From Bin5 sp034428435 (GTDB lineage Bacteria > Chloroflexota > Anaerolineae > Caldilineales > Caldilineaceae), in NCBI GenBank assembly GCA_034428435.1, contig DAOUHY010000150.1, positions 1-64,000 of the forward strand: a stretch of DNA of 64,000 nt. Direction: 5' to 3'. The position numbers were made by a program, and so were the translations under genes. The notes beneath the pieces are model-generated. The model was not told the origin of the DNA, made no database searches, and saw only the letters and a program-made list of their open reading frames with translations. Positions 8,929 to 17,691 of this stretch are shown piece by piece (the stretch's first letter is position 1; every line of letters starts with the position of its first letter).

Positions 8929-9051
8929 CTACGGGGGATTCGTCAGATTGGTGCATGGTGAGCGATAGGCTGGAGTCGGGTAGAGTGAGATTGTGCGCGT
9001 GATATTGTTCGCCAGATATGGTATGGTTGGCGAGTGGGAAGGGAGGTAGTT

Positions 9052-9759
9052 GTGGTTACACAAGCTCCAGCGAAGCCAGCTGCAGGAGAATCTTTGCCGC
9101 GGGGGAGGCCGCCGCTGGAGAGCGGCGACCGGCTCAGCCGCGCCGAGTTTCATCGCCGCTACTCTTTGTACCCCGAGATCAGGAAGGCAGAGCTCGTAGA
9201 AGGAGTCGTGATTGTTGGTTCCCCCGTTTACGCCCAGCACAGCGAATTCCACGCAGATTTCAGCACGCTTCTTGGGTTTTACCGCGCCCACACAACTGGT
9301 TTGCGTGTTGCAGACAATCAGTCGGTAGTACTCGACGATCAGAATGAGATTCAGCCTGATCTTTGTGTGCGATTTGATGTGCCAAGTAGCGTTGGAGTTG
9401 AAAGAACTGAAGAGGGATTGTATGTTGGAGCGCCTGAATTTGAGGTGGAGGTGGCGGCAAGCAGCGCCGCTTACGACCTGCACAGCAAATTGGAGCTGTA
9501 CAGGCGTAGTGGTGTTGGAGAGTATTTCGTAATTCTGGCGTATGAGCGTGAAGTACGTCTCTTCCGGCTGGCGGACGACGCGTACGAACTTATCCGATCG
9601 GACGAGGACGGCGTGTTGCGAAGCCAGGTATTGCCGGGATTCTGGTTCCGGGCGGACTGGTTTTGGGAGGGTAGGGCGGCGGACCTGATTGAACTGGTGG
9701 AAGAGGGCATTGCTTCGCCGGAACACAGGGAATTTGTTGGGAGGCTGACAGCAGGATAG
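9052..9759 (+). CDS. Uma2 family protein (PD-(D/E)XK endonuclease-like)
   Basis: A 235-residue Uma2 protein. It shows AELVEGVVIVGSPVYAQHSE, IQPDLCVRFD, the EFEVEVAASSAAYDLHSK segment with the Glu/Lys of the nuclease-like core, and GVGEYFVILAYEREVRLF. The start is a GTG at 9052, with a strong GGGAGG 5 bases upstream. A further GTG at 9034 is in frame but lacks such a site. It differs clearly from the Uma2 protein at 298-849, so this is not a local duplication. The biological role of the family is not established. Confidence 0.85.
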   Translation: MVTQAPAKPAAGESLPRGRPPLESGDRLSRAEFHRRYSLYPEIRKAELVEGVVIVGSPVYAQHSEFHADFSTLLGFYRAHTTGLRVADNQSVVLDDQNEIQPDLCVRFDVPSSVGVERTEEGLYVGAPEFEVEVAASSAAYDLHSKLELYRRSGVGEYFVILAYEREVRLFRLADDAYELIRSDEDGVLRSQVLPGFWFRADWFWEGRAADLIELVEEGIASPEHREFVGRLTAG

Positions 9760-9796
9760 TTGCTGTCCCAGCGAGTCAGATGGCGGCCGGCAAGGA

Positions 9797-11434
9797 TCAG
9801 TCCCTCTTGCTACGTGCCGTGGGGGCGGACATTTTCTCCCAGGGCGCAGGCATCTCTCCAACAGGCACTTCAATCAGGACCGGTGCGCTGGCGGCGAAAG
9901 CGCCAACCAGTGCTTGGCGAAGTTCGGCAGGGGAATTCACGCGAAGACCATGTGCGCCGAATGACTCGGCAAAGGTGACGAAATCGGGATTGTGCAGCTC
10001 GCTGGCGATGACGCGGCCGCCGTAGTTCTGCTTTTGCATGCGGAGCACGTTACCGTAGGCGGAGTCGTTGAATACCACCGTGACAGTGTTTATGCCGTGT
10101 TGGACGGCCGTCGCCATCTCGGTAGCGGCAAAGAGGAATCCGCCGTCGCCGGTGACACAGAGAACCGGGCGGTCGGGTGCGGCGACTTTGGCGCCGAGCG
10201 CAGCAGGGAAACTCCAGCCTAAGGTAACCTGATAATTGGAAGTCAGGTAGGTGCGCGGACGGTAGACCGGCATGGTTTCGCGGCTTACGTAGCCGACCTG
10301 GGTAATGTCCTCGACGTAGATACCGTCGTCCGGCAGGGCCTCGCGGATGGCGCGCACGAACCCCATTTGAGGCTGAACCAAATCATAGATGGCGTCCATC
10401 TCGTCGTGCAGGGCCAGCACTTCAAGGCGACGGGAGGGCCGGTCGCGATTTCGGTCTGCAAGGGCAGGCAGCAGCGCCTGCAACGTCTCGCGGCTATCGG
10501 CCACCAGAGACACAGCGGGTGGTTCGTGGCGATCGTGCTCCTGGGTGTCGATGTCTATGCGAATGATGCGCAGGTTGGGCGGTTTGCCCCAACGCATCAT
10601 GGGGGTGGAAAGGCGCGTGCCTATGGCGATAACCACGTCAGCCTGTTCCCAGAGGCGGCGACCGGGACCGTATGAATGGCTGTAAGGGTTGCGGTTGGAA
10701 AGTATTCCTCGCCCGGAGGCGCTGGCGATGACCGGCGCCTGCAGCGCTTCGGCCAATCTGCCGATTTCTTCACCTGCGTCAACTGCGCCCCCGCCTATGA
10801 AGATCGCGGGGCTTTGCGCCTCGCTTAAGAGATCGACGGCACTTTCCACGGCGCGGCGATCCAAATCGGGACGGCTGCGGGCAACGGAAAGGGTCTCGTC
10901 GTCGAAATCGGCTTTGCGGGAGAAGACGTTGAGCGGCACCTCCAGGCCGACGGGTCGGGGCCGATCCGAATGCATTGCGCCAAGGGCTTCAGAGACGAGG
11001 CGGGGCACGTCTGCTGGGTCATCGATGCGACGGGCCCACTTGGTGAGGGAGCGGAGGATGCCGAGCTGGTCGGGGATTTCGTGGAGCATGCCGTAGCCGC
11101 GGCCGATGTGGTCGCTGTGGAGTTGGCCGGTCAGGCAGAGGACAGGGGCATTGGTGGCGTAGGCGGTGGAGAGGGCAGCGGTGGCGTTGAGGAATCCGGG
11201 GCCAGGGACGACGACGAAGACGCCGGTATTGCCGGAGGCGAGGGCGTAACCGAGGGCCATGTAGGCTGCGCCTTGCTCGTGGCGCGTGTGGATGACGCGC
11301 ATGCGGTCGCGGGCGTCGTAGACGGCGGCGTAGAAGTAGTCGTTCTGTACACCGGGGAGGCCGAAGATGGTGTCAATGCCGTGGGAGAGGAGAGCGTGTA
11401 CAAGCGCTTCGCCGCCGGTTCGCGTCGTGGTCAT
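9797..11434 (-). CDS. Thiamine-diphosphate-dependent enzyme, acetolactate-synthase-like
   Basis: This 545-residue protein has the three-domain ThDP fold. The N-terminal Pyr domain carries the activating Glu53 in HTRHEQGAA. The central domain lacks a clear FAD signature. The C-terminal PP domain has the GDGGFLFAATEMATA motif near residues 427-441, ending in NDSAYGN, which binds Mg-ThDP. It belongs to the acetolactate synthase/benzoylformate decarboxylase group. Its start lies 24 bases downstream of the enolase gene, so the two are probably cotranscribed. That suggests a role in 2-keto acid processing downstream of a dehydratase rather than branched-chain synthesis. No ilvN small subunit is nearby. 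Confidence 0.85.
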   Translation of the reverse strand: MTTTRTGGEALVHALLSHGIDTIFGLPGVQNDYFYAAVYDARDRMRVIHTRHEQGAAYMALGYALASGNTGVFVVVPGPGFLNATAALSTAYATNAPVLCLTGQLHSDHIGRGYGMLHEIPDQLGILRSLTKWARRIDDPADVPRLVSEALGAMHSDRPRPVGLEVPLNVFSRKADFDDETLSVARSRPDLDRRAVESAVDLLSEAQSPAIFIGGGAVDAGEEIGRLAEALQAPVIASASGRGILSNRNPYSHSYGPGRRLWEQADVVIAIGTRLSTPMMRWGKPPNLRIIRIDIDTQEHDRHEPPAVSLVADSRETLQALLPALADRNRDRPSRRLEVLALHDEMDAIYDLVQPQMGFVRAIREALPDDGIYVEDITQVGYVSRETMPVYRPRTYLTSNYQVTLGWSFPAALGAKVAAPDRPVLCVTGDGGFLFAATEMATAVQHGINTVTVVFNDSAYGNVLRMQKQNYGGRVIASELHNPDFVTFAESFGAHGLRVNSPAELRQALVGAFAASAPVLIEVPVGEMPAPWEKMSAPTARSKRD

Positions 11435-11458
11435 AGAGCTGGCTCCTGACGGCTCTGG

Positions 11459-12574
11459 CTAGTGGGCCACTGAACCGTCGGCGTGGAAGTTGCCAAGGAT
11501 CTTTTTGGGTTGATATGGGAAGCGGTCCAACTTGCTTTCGTCGATCTCGAGACCGATTCCGGGCCGGTCTGAGACGAGGAGGTAGCCTCCCTGACGTTCG
11601 ACGGGATGGTCGACGATATCGTTGAAGGCGTCGGCGGTTGGATGGCTTTCCATGAGCACGTAGTTGGGGATGGCGGCGTCGAGCTGACAGAAGGCGGCGA
11701 TGTTGACGGGGCTGCCCATGAGGTGGGGGAAGATGCCGACGAAGGCGGCCTCGGCGACGGCAGCGATCTTTTTGACCTGAGTGAAGCCGCCGGCGAGGGA
11801 GAGGTCGGGGCGGATAAGGCTGACGATCTTGCGGTCGATGAGGTCTTTGAACTGGTAGATGTTGTAGAAGCGTTCGCCGGTGGCCATGGGCAGGGGTACT
11901 GTATGGGCAATGTATTCCATTGGCTCCAGGCTTTCGGGGGCGAGCGGGTCCTCGTAGTAGAGGATGCGGAAGGGCTGCAGCTCGCGGGCGAGGAGGATGG
12001 CCTCTTCGGGGCGCAGGTTGCGGTGGATTTCGAGGCCGAGATCGATGTTGTAGCCGACGGCGTCGCGCACGGCTGCAACCATGGCGACGGCCTCGCCGAT
12101 GACCTGGGAGGGCGTTTTGCGCTCGAAGCCGGGCAGGAAGGGTGACATTCGGAGGGAGAGATAGCCGGCTGAGACCTGCTGCTGGGCGCTGGCGGCACAT
12201 TCGGGGACGGTGGCGCCGCCGACGTTGGCGAAGACCTTGATCTTGTCGCGCACGCGTCCGCCCAGGAGCTGATGCACGGGCTGGCCGACGGCCTGGCCGG
12301 CGATGTCCCAGAGAGCGATGTCGACGGCGCTGAGGGCGGCGCTTAGGGCGGCGCCCATGAAGTGGGCATCGCGGCTGACGGTCTGGTAGTGGTGTTCGAT
12401 GCGTGCGGCGTCCTTGCCGACGAAGTAGTCGCTGAGCTCGAGGATGGCGCGATGGACCACGCCATGATGCGCCCAGAGGCCGGCCTCGCCGTTGCCGACG
12501 ATGCCCTGGTCGGTGTAGACGCGAACGAGGAGGAATCTATCTACCAGGAAGGGTGTGATCTTCTCAATTTTCAT
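11459..12574 (-). CDS. Mandelate racemase/enolase-family sugar-acid dehydratase
   Basis: The 371-residue protein has the capping domain (1-115) and TIM-barrel of the enolase superfamily. Likely metal ligands are Asp178 (IDLGLEIH), Glu208 (YYEDP) and Glu234 (ATGER), with His284 in FPHLMGSPV as the acid/base. This pattern and the LGLEIHR strand resemble galactonate-dehydratase-type members, which convert an aldonate to a 2-keto-3-deoxy acid. The ThDP enzyme follows within 24 bases, and an oligogalacturonate-lyase-like gene lies just upstream. The exact substrate is not readable from sequence. Confidence 0.85.
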   Translation of the reverse strand: MKIEKITPFLVDRFLLVRVYTDQGIVGNGEAGLWAHHGVVHRAILELSDYFVGKDAARIEHHYQTVSRDAHFMGAALSAALSAVDIALWDIAGQAVGQPVHQLLGGRVRDKIKVFANVGGATVPECAASAQQQVSAGYLSLRMSPFLPGFERKTPSQVIGEAVAMVAAVRDAVGYNIDLGLEIHRNLRPEEAILLARELQPFRILYYEDPLAPESLEPMEYIAHTVPLPMATGERFYNIYQFKDLIDRKIVSLIRPDLSLAGGFTQVKKIAAVAEAAFVGIFPHLMGSPVNIAAFCQLDAAIPNYVLMESHPTADAFNDIVDHPVERQGGYLLVSDRPGIGLEIDESKLDRFPYQPKKILGNFHADGSVAH

Positions 12575-12632
12575 CTAGGGCTCCACCGATTGACGTCATG
12601 TAGCAGGGAAAGGAAGTTTCGGGTCCAATGCG

Positions 12633-13820
12633 TCATTGGGCTTCAACGCGGTAGAGGTGGCTGCGACCTGACTGGGCAGAGTTGTACAGGATGCGGCTGC
12701 CGTCCAAACTCCAGAGGCAGTGGGGGTGGGTGCCGCGATGGGAGTTATGATCGCAGTGGGGGCCGAAGGCGGCGATATGGTCGACAGATTGTGTTTTCAG
12801 GTCGACGAGGAAGACGCCTTCTCGATCCCAGGTGGTTATCTTGCTGCCGTCGGGGCTGGCGATGGGATGGCCGCCCAAGGGATGGTCGATGACGACTTCC
12901 TTGTTTTTGCCGTCGAAATCGATCATGTGGAGCCGCGGCTCTTCCTGCCGTCCCTCATCGGTGTGGGTGAGATAGCCCGAATAGAGCACCTTTGTGCCGT
13001 TGGCGGTCCAGCTGTGGTGGTGGCCGAAGAAGGTGAGCCAGCGGCGTTCGCTGCCGTCGCGGCTGACGATGTAGATGCTGCGGCGGAAAGGGCTCTTCCA
13101 GGGGGAGAGGTCGTCGGGCGTTGACTTGATCCACATGGCGACGAGCATGTGCTGGGCGTCGGGGGTCCACTTTGTATTGCCGACGGTCATCTGGTCGATG
13201 TGGAAGAGATCGTTGTTGGGCGTCATTTCGTAGAGCGATTCGGTGGAGGCGATCAGGGATAGCCCGGCACCATCTTCAGCGTTCGAGTCGGACTCCGAGG
13301 GCATGGTGTAGACGCCCCTGGGCAGGTCGGTGCGGATATCGTTGGTCGTCCAGCTGAGGAGCTTGCCGTCGGGGCTGATCTGGCGGATGCCGCCTTTCAT
13401 TTTGCGCAGGATTTTGCCGCCGTGCTGACCGAGGCGCGACCACTCGGCGTCGACGACGGAGACTTCCTCGGGCGCGGTGTAGAAGAAGACTTCACATTTG
13501 GTAGGGTGCCAGACGGGGAAGGCGCCGGTATGGGTGTTGTAGAAAGCGTTTTCGGCGAGGAGGCGCAGCTCGTAGGTCTCCAGGTCCATCAGATAGACGT
13601 TGCCGTTGTTGGTGGCAAAGGTATCACGGTGGACGTCAGTTACATCGTTAGGGTTGGCGGCAGAGAAGACCATGTAACGACCGTCGGGCGACCAGGGAGA
13701 AATGTCGTAGTAGGTGTGGACATCGGACATTGGGCTGCTGGTCAGCTGCTCGATGGTGCGGCCGGTGTGCTGGTCCTCGTAGGTGCTGCGTTCGGGAAGG
13801 CATCTGAGGTATGAATTCAT
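12633..13820 (-). CDS. Oligogalacturonate-lyase-like seven-bladed beta-propeller
   Basis: The 395-residue protein is a TolB/WD40-like propeller with blade motifs ISPWSPDGRYMVFS, ISPDGKLLSWT, HSWTANGTKVLYSGY and ASPDGSKITTWD. It ends with a His-rich stretch, HCDHNSHRGTHPHCLWS. The length (family about 388) and the His clusters match oligogalacturonate lyases, which cleave short pectate oligomers intracellularly using a His-coordinated Mn. The start was set at the ATG at 13820, which has AGGA upstream and matches the family N-terminus. The neighbouring enolase and ThDP genes fit uronate catabolism. Other propeller functions cannot be excluded. Confidence 0.6.
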   Translation of the reverse strand: MNSYLRCLPERSTYEDQHTGRTIEQLTSSPMSDVHTYYDISPWSPDGRYMVFSAANPNDVTDVHRDTFATNNGNVYLMDLETYELRLLAENAFYNTHTGAFPVWHPTKCEVFFYTAPEEVSVVDAEWSRLGQHGGKILRKMKGGIRQISPDGKLLSWTTNDIRTDLPRGVYTMPSESDSNAEDGAGLSLIASTESLYEMTPNNDLFHIDQMTVGNTKWTPDAQHMLVAMWIKSTPDDLSPWKSPFRRSIYIVSRDGSERRWLTFFGHHHSWTANGTKVLYSGYLTHTDEGRQEEPRLHMIDFDGKNKEVVIDHPLGGHPIASPDGSKITTWDREGVFLVDLKTQSVDHIAAFGPHCDHNSHRGTHPHCLWSLDGSRILYNSAQSGRSHLYRVEAQ

Positions 13821-13934
13821 TGGATTGGTCCTATGGTGGATCCTGGAGCGCTGCAGTGGGCAGGCACTGCGACTGGCACAGTGCTTCCAGACGCCCGATC
13901 TGAAGGGCGGCACGGGGGCCGGGCGTGCATTGGG

Positions 13935-13965
13935 CGGGGCGTTCTCGTGATGGGAGAACGCCCCG
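13935..13965 (-). terminator. Strong hairpin, probable terminator of the family-5 binding-protein gene
   Basis: CGGGGCGTTCTC and GAGAACGCCCCG form a perfect 12-bp stem with a 7-base loop, about 90 bases past the stop codon of the minus-strand binding-protein gene. No long T run follows, so it may be a transcript-end stabiliser rather than a classic intrinsic terminator. Confidence 0.6.
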
Positions 13966-14050
13966 CGATTGGATCAGAGTTGACCTTCACCGAAAGCCGA
14001 CCTTCAGGACTCCGGCACTTTTTTCGAGACCCGAAGAGGCAGTTGAAACC

Positions 14051-16087
14051 CTAACTTTGGCTCTCCGGATCGTCCCAGTAGAAGGTATGTACCTGTACCA
14101 GGCCCCCGTGGGAGGTCGGGTTGCTGAGCGGGTAGACATACTCGGGGTCGAGCCCGCGCAGGCCGTTGAGCACGATCAGCGGATTGGGGATCTGGCCCAG
14201 GAAGCCGATCTGCGGCAACTCTTCAGCCCAGACGTCAAGGATTTGGGTGAACAGCTCGTTGCGCCTGGCCTCGTCCGGTTCAACCAGAATCTCGTCCCAG
14301 AGGTTCCACATAGTGCGGATCCAGTGGCCTTGGGGCGGTTCTTCGGCGACGGCGTGGTTGGGGTCGAGGCGCCAGCGGCCCCAGGCTTCGCCCCAAGGCC
14401 GGTCGAGGCCGGTGCCGAGGAAGAAGGCGGGGTCGACGAGGGGCAGTAGAGAGCGTCCGCTGCCCCAGAAGGCGGCGTCGATCTCGTTGGCGGCCCAGTG
14501 CTCTGTGTACAGAGAGCGCTCCATGCCCTTGTAGGTGGCCTTGATGCCGACGTCTGCCAGGTAGCCGATGATGATCTGGACGGCGTCCTCATCGGGCGAG
14601 CCGGGCTGTGCGGTTCCTTCGACGACGAAGCTGATTGTATCGCCGCTGCCGTCGGGGTAGACGCGGAATCCGTCGCTGTCCTTTTCGGCGTAGCCTGCTT
14701 CATCGAGAAGCAGATTGGCACGATCCGGATCGTACTCGATGTGGGCGTAGGCCTGTGTGGGATAGTACTGGGGCGACTGTTCAAGCGGGCTGTACTGGCG
14801 CGGGGTGTAGAGCCCCTCGAATGCGAGTTCATTGAGTGTATCGCGGTCGACTGCGAGTGACATGGCGATGCGCACGTCGCGGGTCTGGAAGAACTCGCGC
14901 AACCTGGGCTTCTGGACCGTCTGGTTCGGGGTGAGGCAGACGTGCTGGTCGCCAGCGCCGAGCTGTACGCGATATCCGCCGCTGTCCTCACTTTCCTTGT
15001 ACAGGGTGAAGTTGGCGGCGGTGACGTGGCGCTGCTGGTAGTCGACTTCACCGTTGATGATACGCAGGTCGAAGACGTCGTTAGTGTCGAAGAGCCGGTG
15101 CCTTATGTTGTCGATATAGGGCATCTGGTTCCCTTCTGGGTCCACCTGCCAGAAGTAGGGATTGCGCCCCATGACAAAGAGTTCCTCGGACAGGGGGTTA
15201 CTGGCTGTCCAGGAGTAGAGGCTGGGTAGATCGGGGTTGAGGTACCACCAGTTGCGGTCGGAGAAGAGGGCCACCCAGGTATCGAGACCACTATCTTCTA
15301 CGGCCGCTTCCAGAGCTTCCCTGTCGTCGGTGGTCTCCATATGGAACTGCGAGAGGTAGTGATGTGGAGCAAAGAGGTCTCTCGTGATCGGAGCGACGCG
15401 GTCGAGGAACATCGGGTTTGGGTGGGCGAAGGTAAAGACGACGGTGTGTTTGTCGGGGAACTCCATGGTCATGGGCGTCCGTTCGGCGCCGGTCACCCAG
15501 TGGCGGCCGATCGCGGGGGTGACGTCCTGATTGAGCATGACGTTTTCCTGCCACCAGGCGAAGTTGTCGGAGTCGAAGGCGGCGCCATCCGACCACTTCA
15601 TGCCTTGGCGCAGGTGGAAGGTCCAGACGGTGGCGTCGTCGTTGCTTTCCCAGGACTCGGCGATGTTGGGGCGGAGTGTAAGTTCCGGTGTATACCAGGT
15701 CAGTCCCTGGCGGGCGAGCTTGGTGGGCCCCCAGCGGTCGGAGACGCCTTTAAAGCCGCGGCGCATGGTGCCGCCATAGTTGCCGATGCCCTCCATGCCT
15801 TCGAGGACGAGGGGATTGGCGGGCAGGCGCTCATCGATTGGGGGCAGGTCTCCGGCGGCGACCATTTCGGCCAGCATGGGCGCTTCTCTGTAGCCGCCGG
15901 GAGAGGCCGGGACCTCTGCGGGGGCTTCGGTCTCGGCGTCGGCGGCCGTTGCCGGCATGTCCTGAGCGGCGGGTTCACCGCCGGCTGCGCCACAGGCGGC
16001 GGCAACAATTCCCGCGGTGCCGATTGCCCCCAGTTGGAGGAATCGCCTTCGGGTGATGTCATCGGATCGCGGTTCGAGTTTCTTCAT
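14051..16087 (-). CDS. ABC transporter substrate-binding protein, family 5 (oligosaccharide/peptide type)
   Basis: The 678-residue lipoprotein has a Tat-like signal (RRRFLQLGAIGTAG) ending in a lipobox AAACG. The mature part is a large SBP_bac_5 fold: PNIAESWESNDDATVWTFHL, RQGMKWSDGAAFDSDN and VRIAMSLAVDRDTLNELAF. The size is that of the long oligosaccharide or oligopeptide binding group. The ATG at 16087 has AAGGAG 8 bases upstream, and a promoter lies at 16146-16174. The frame to 16174 would overlap the -35 and is rejected. No permease or ATPase of this class is adjacent. Together with the pectin-lyase-like gene, it may capture oligogalacturonides (inference). Confidence 0.88.
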   Translation of the reverse strand: MKKLEPRSDDITRRRFLQLGAIGTAGIVAAACGAAGGEPAAQDMPATAADAETEAPAEVPASPGGYREAPMLAEMVAAGDLPPIDERLPANPLVLEGMEGIGNYGGTMRRGFKGVSDRWGPTKLARQGLTWYTPELTLRPNIAESWESNDDATVWTFHLRQGMKWSDGAAFDSDNFAWWQENVMLNQDVTPAIGRHWVTGAERTPMTMEFPDKHTVVFTFAHPNPMFLDRVAPITRDLFAPHHYLSQFHMETTDDREALEAAVEDSGLDTWVALFSDRNWWYLNPDLPSLYSWTASNPLSEELFVMGRNPYFWQVDPEGNQMPYIDNIRHRLFDTNDVFDLRIINGEVDYQQRHVTAANFTLYKESEDSGGYRVQLGAGDQHVCLTPNQTVQKPRLREFFQTRDVRIAMSLAVDRDTLNELAFEGLYTPRQYSPLEQSPQYYPTQAYAHIEYDPDRANLLLDEAGYAEKDSDGFRVYPDGSGDTISFVVEGTAQPGSPDEDAVQIIIGYLADVGIKATYKGMERSLYTEHWAANEIDAAFWGSGRSLLPLVDPAFFLGTGLDRPWGEAWGRWRLDPNHAVAEEPPQGHWIRTMWNLWDEILVEPDEARRNELFTQILDVWAEELPQIGFLGQIPNPLIVLNGLRGLDPEYVYPLSNPTSHGGLVQVHTFYWDDPESQS

Positions 16088-16145
16088 GACGGGTTCTCCT
16101 TTTGTCAATGTTCTGCGTAGACAGAGAATTGCGAGAGGCAGCGGC

Positions 16146-16174
16146 ATTGTACTTAATCGGTCGATTGTCGTCAA
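16146..16174 (-). promoter_or_regulatory. Strong sigma-70-like promoter for the family-5 binding protein
   Basis: On the minus strand TTGACG (16174-16169) and TACAAT (16151-16146) are 17 bases apart. This predicts a start near 16139 and a leader of about 50 nt before the ATG at 16087. Confidence 0.8.
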
Positions 16175-16274
16175 GAGGCTTTCGATGGACCCTTTGGGTT
16201 GTCGTCTCTACGTTTGGTAGACACGGTCATCCTCGAAGGGCCATTCAGGACAGCGAAAAACCCCTTTCTCTTTT

Positions 16275-16304
16275 CCGCGAAGGCACGCGAAGGGGCGCGA
16301 AGAA
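16275..16304. repeat. CGCGAAG-type repeat unit
   Basis: CCGCGAAGGCACGCGAAGGG followed by GCGCGAAGAA is one unit of a family also seen at 18922, 22558 and 62885. It sits between the two divergent promoters of this intergenic region (16088-16851). The remaining bases hold the dispersed element at 16526. Confidence 0.75.
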
Positions 16305-16525
16305 CTGCAATGGCGTATTGAGTTTTCTGTGTGTGAAAGTGCAGCCCTAGCCTAACTGACATTCTGCTCCTGCAAGCCGCAGCGCTGACTATCGTTTACA
16401 AGCACAGGAAAAGTTTCAGTACAATCTGTATGCACCATTATAGCTCCAGGAAACAGGGGTACGAGGGAGGATTTTGGGAGTTGATGGTTATTGGGAGGGG
16501 GGCGGAACAGTTTTGGGGTGAAAAT

Positions 16526-16745
16526 GGGCAGGCACAAGGCCTGCCCCTACGGGGATATGACTGGGCTGGCGGGACGTGGTCTGGCTAGATACCTTCGATT
16601 AGGCACCTGTTACGAATATCGACACCAGGTCGGCAAGGCATGTTGTAGGAGAAGGGGCGTTGGGGGGGCGGAGCCCCCGCACAAGGGAGGGCCGAATAGG
16701 CCCGACCGCACAACTGCAGTGGTCAGTGGTCAGTGGTCAGTGGCG
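16526..16745. repeat. Dispersed hairpin element, copy A
   Basis: The first of four related intergenic elements. It opens with GGGCAGGC-ACAAG-GCCTGCCC and continues through a conserved core (GGCGGGACGTGGTCTGGCT, then GTTACGAATATCGACACCAG). A GC hairpin (GGGGGCGGAGCCCCC) and GGGCC-GAATA-GGCCC at 16689-16703 come next, and it ends in tandem GTGGTCA heptamers. Unlike copies B-D it lacks the GGGATGCACCC tail. A promoter for the next gene follows 38 bases later. Short open frames through it are not conserved in frame between copies. Confidence 0.9.
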
Positions 16746-16782
16746 GTGATTTGAGGATTGGAGGGGTAGGGGGCTGACGGGT

Positions 16783-16810
16783 TTGACAAATTGGTGGGGG
16801 GGTCTATGAT
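16783..16810 (+). promoter_or_regulatory. Consensus promoter for the PhyH-enolase pair
   Basis: TTGACA (16783-16788) and TATGAT (16805-16810) with a 16-base spacer lie immediately after repeat copy A and about 42 bases before the gene at 16852. AGGAGAGG precedes the ATG as a ribosome binding site. Confidence 0.8.
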
Positions 16811-16851
16811 TCAGGCAGAGATTGGCAATCTGAAGCGAGAGGAGAGGTGCA

Positions 16852-17691
16852 ATGAGTAACGCATGGCTGGAGAACCTGATGACGGCGGAGGAGGAGCGGG
16901 AATTTGCGGAGCAGGGCTATATGGTCATTGAGGACGCCATACCGCAGGAGCTGGTGGAACGGGCAACCGAGGTTGTCGACCGTCTGACCGCCGACCAGAA
17001 GGCGAAGGAGGGCTTGGGTCCGAAAGACGGGATAAACATTTTTGATTTCATTGGCAAGGACGATGTTTTCCTGGAGCTGCTGGACTACCCGACAACTTTT
17101 CCCAAGGTGTGGGGGATTCTGGGCTGGAACATCCAGCTTTACCATTCGCACACGATTATCACGCCTCCCAACGCGGTTTCGGGGCCAGGGCAGCAGGGGT
17201 TGAACTGGCACAAGGACAGCGGGCGGCTGAACAACGAGCTGGAGACGGACCCGCAGCCGCGGATTTCGTTGAAGGTGGCGTTTTTCCTGACGGACACGAC
17301 CGAGCTGGGGCGGGCGAACCTGTACGTGATACCCGGCAGTCATTTGCTGAACAAGCTGCCGGTCGATGCGGAGAAGAAGCCCAAGGGCGGGATCGCGGTA
17401 CGAGCAAAGCCTGGTGACGCGGTGTTTTTCGACCGCCGGATCTGGCATGCTTCGAGTCCGAATACGTCGGAGATGACGCGCAAGGTCCTGTTCTATGGTT
17501 ACAGCTACCGGTGGCTGCGTCCGCGTGACAATATGACCGTGGACAATGTGATGGGACGGATAGACCCGATCAGGCAGCAGCTGCTGGGGGCGGCGCCTTC
17601 GGGTTGGCATGGGTACTCATCGCCCAAGCCGGAGGACGTGCCGCTGCGGGCGTGGATGCAGGAGAAGGCGGGGGAGAACGGTGCGAATTGA
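16852..17691 (+). CDS. Phytanoyl-CoA dioxygenase (PhyH) family protein
   Basis: The 279-residue Fe(II)/2-oxoglutarate oxygenase shows the facial triad as His120-x-Asp122 (WHKDSG) and His199 (IWHASS). A basic residue at Arg210 is suited to 2-oxoglutarate binding. Family hallmarks QGYMVIEDAIP, VIPGSH and AKPGDAVFFD are present. Members hydroxylate diverse small molecules; phytanoyl-CoA itself is not implied. The stop codon overlaps the start of the following enolase gene by 11 bases. The two are therefore translationally coupled, and the substrate may belong to the same sugar-acid or secondary-metabolite pathway. Confidence 0.9.
   Translation: MSNAWLENLMTAEEEREFAEQGYMVIEDAIPQELVERATEVVDRLTADQKAKEGLGPKDGINIFDFIGKDDVFLELLDYPTTFPKVWGILGWNIQLYHSHTIITPPNAVSGPGQQGLNWHKDSGRLNNELETDPQPRISLKVAFFLTDTTELGRANLYVIPGSHLLNKLPVDAEKKPKGGIAVRAKPGDAVFFDRRIWHASSPNTSEMTRKVLFYGYSYRWLRPRDNMTVDNVMGRIDPIRQQLLGAAPSGWHGYSSPKPEDVPLRAWMQEKAGENGAN

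Noticed and set aside
8601..8968. Repeated peptide frames (GTHKGCPYGG type) across the hairpin array
   Set aside because: They follow from the DNA repeat. Frames exist on both strands and lack starts with ribosome binding sites.
8929..9873. Minus-strand open frame of 314 codons
   Set aside because: It covers the Uma2 gene, which has a strong ribosome binding site and family motifs. This frame has none.
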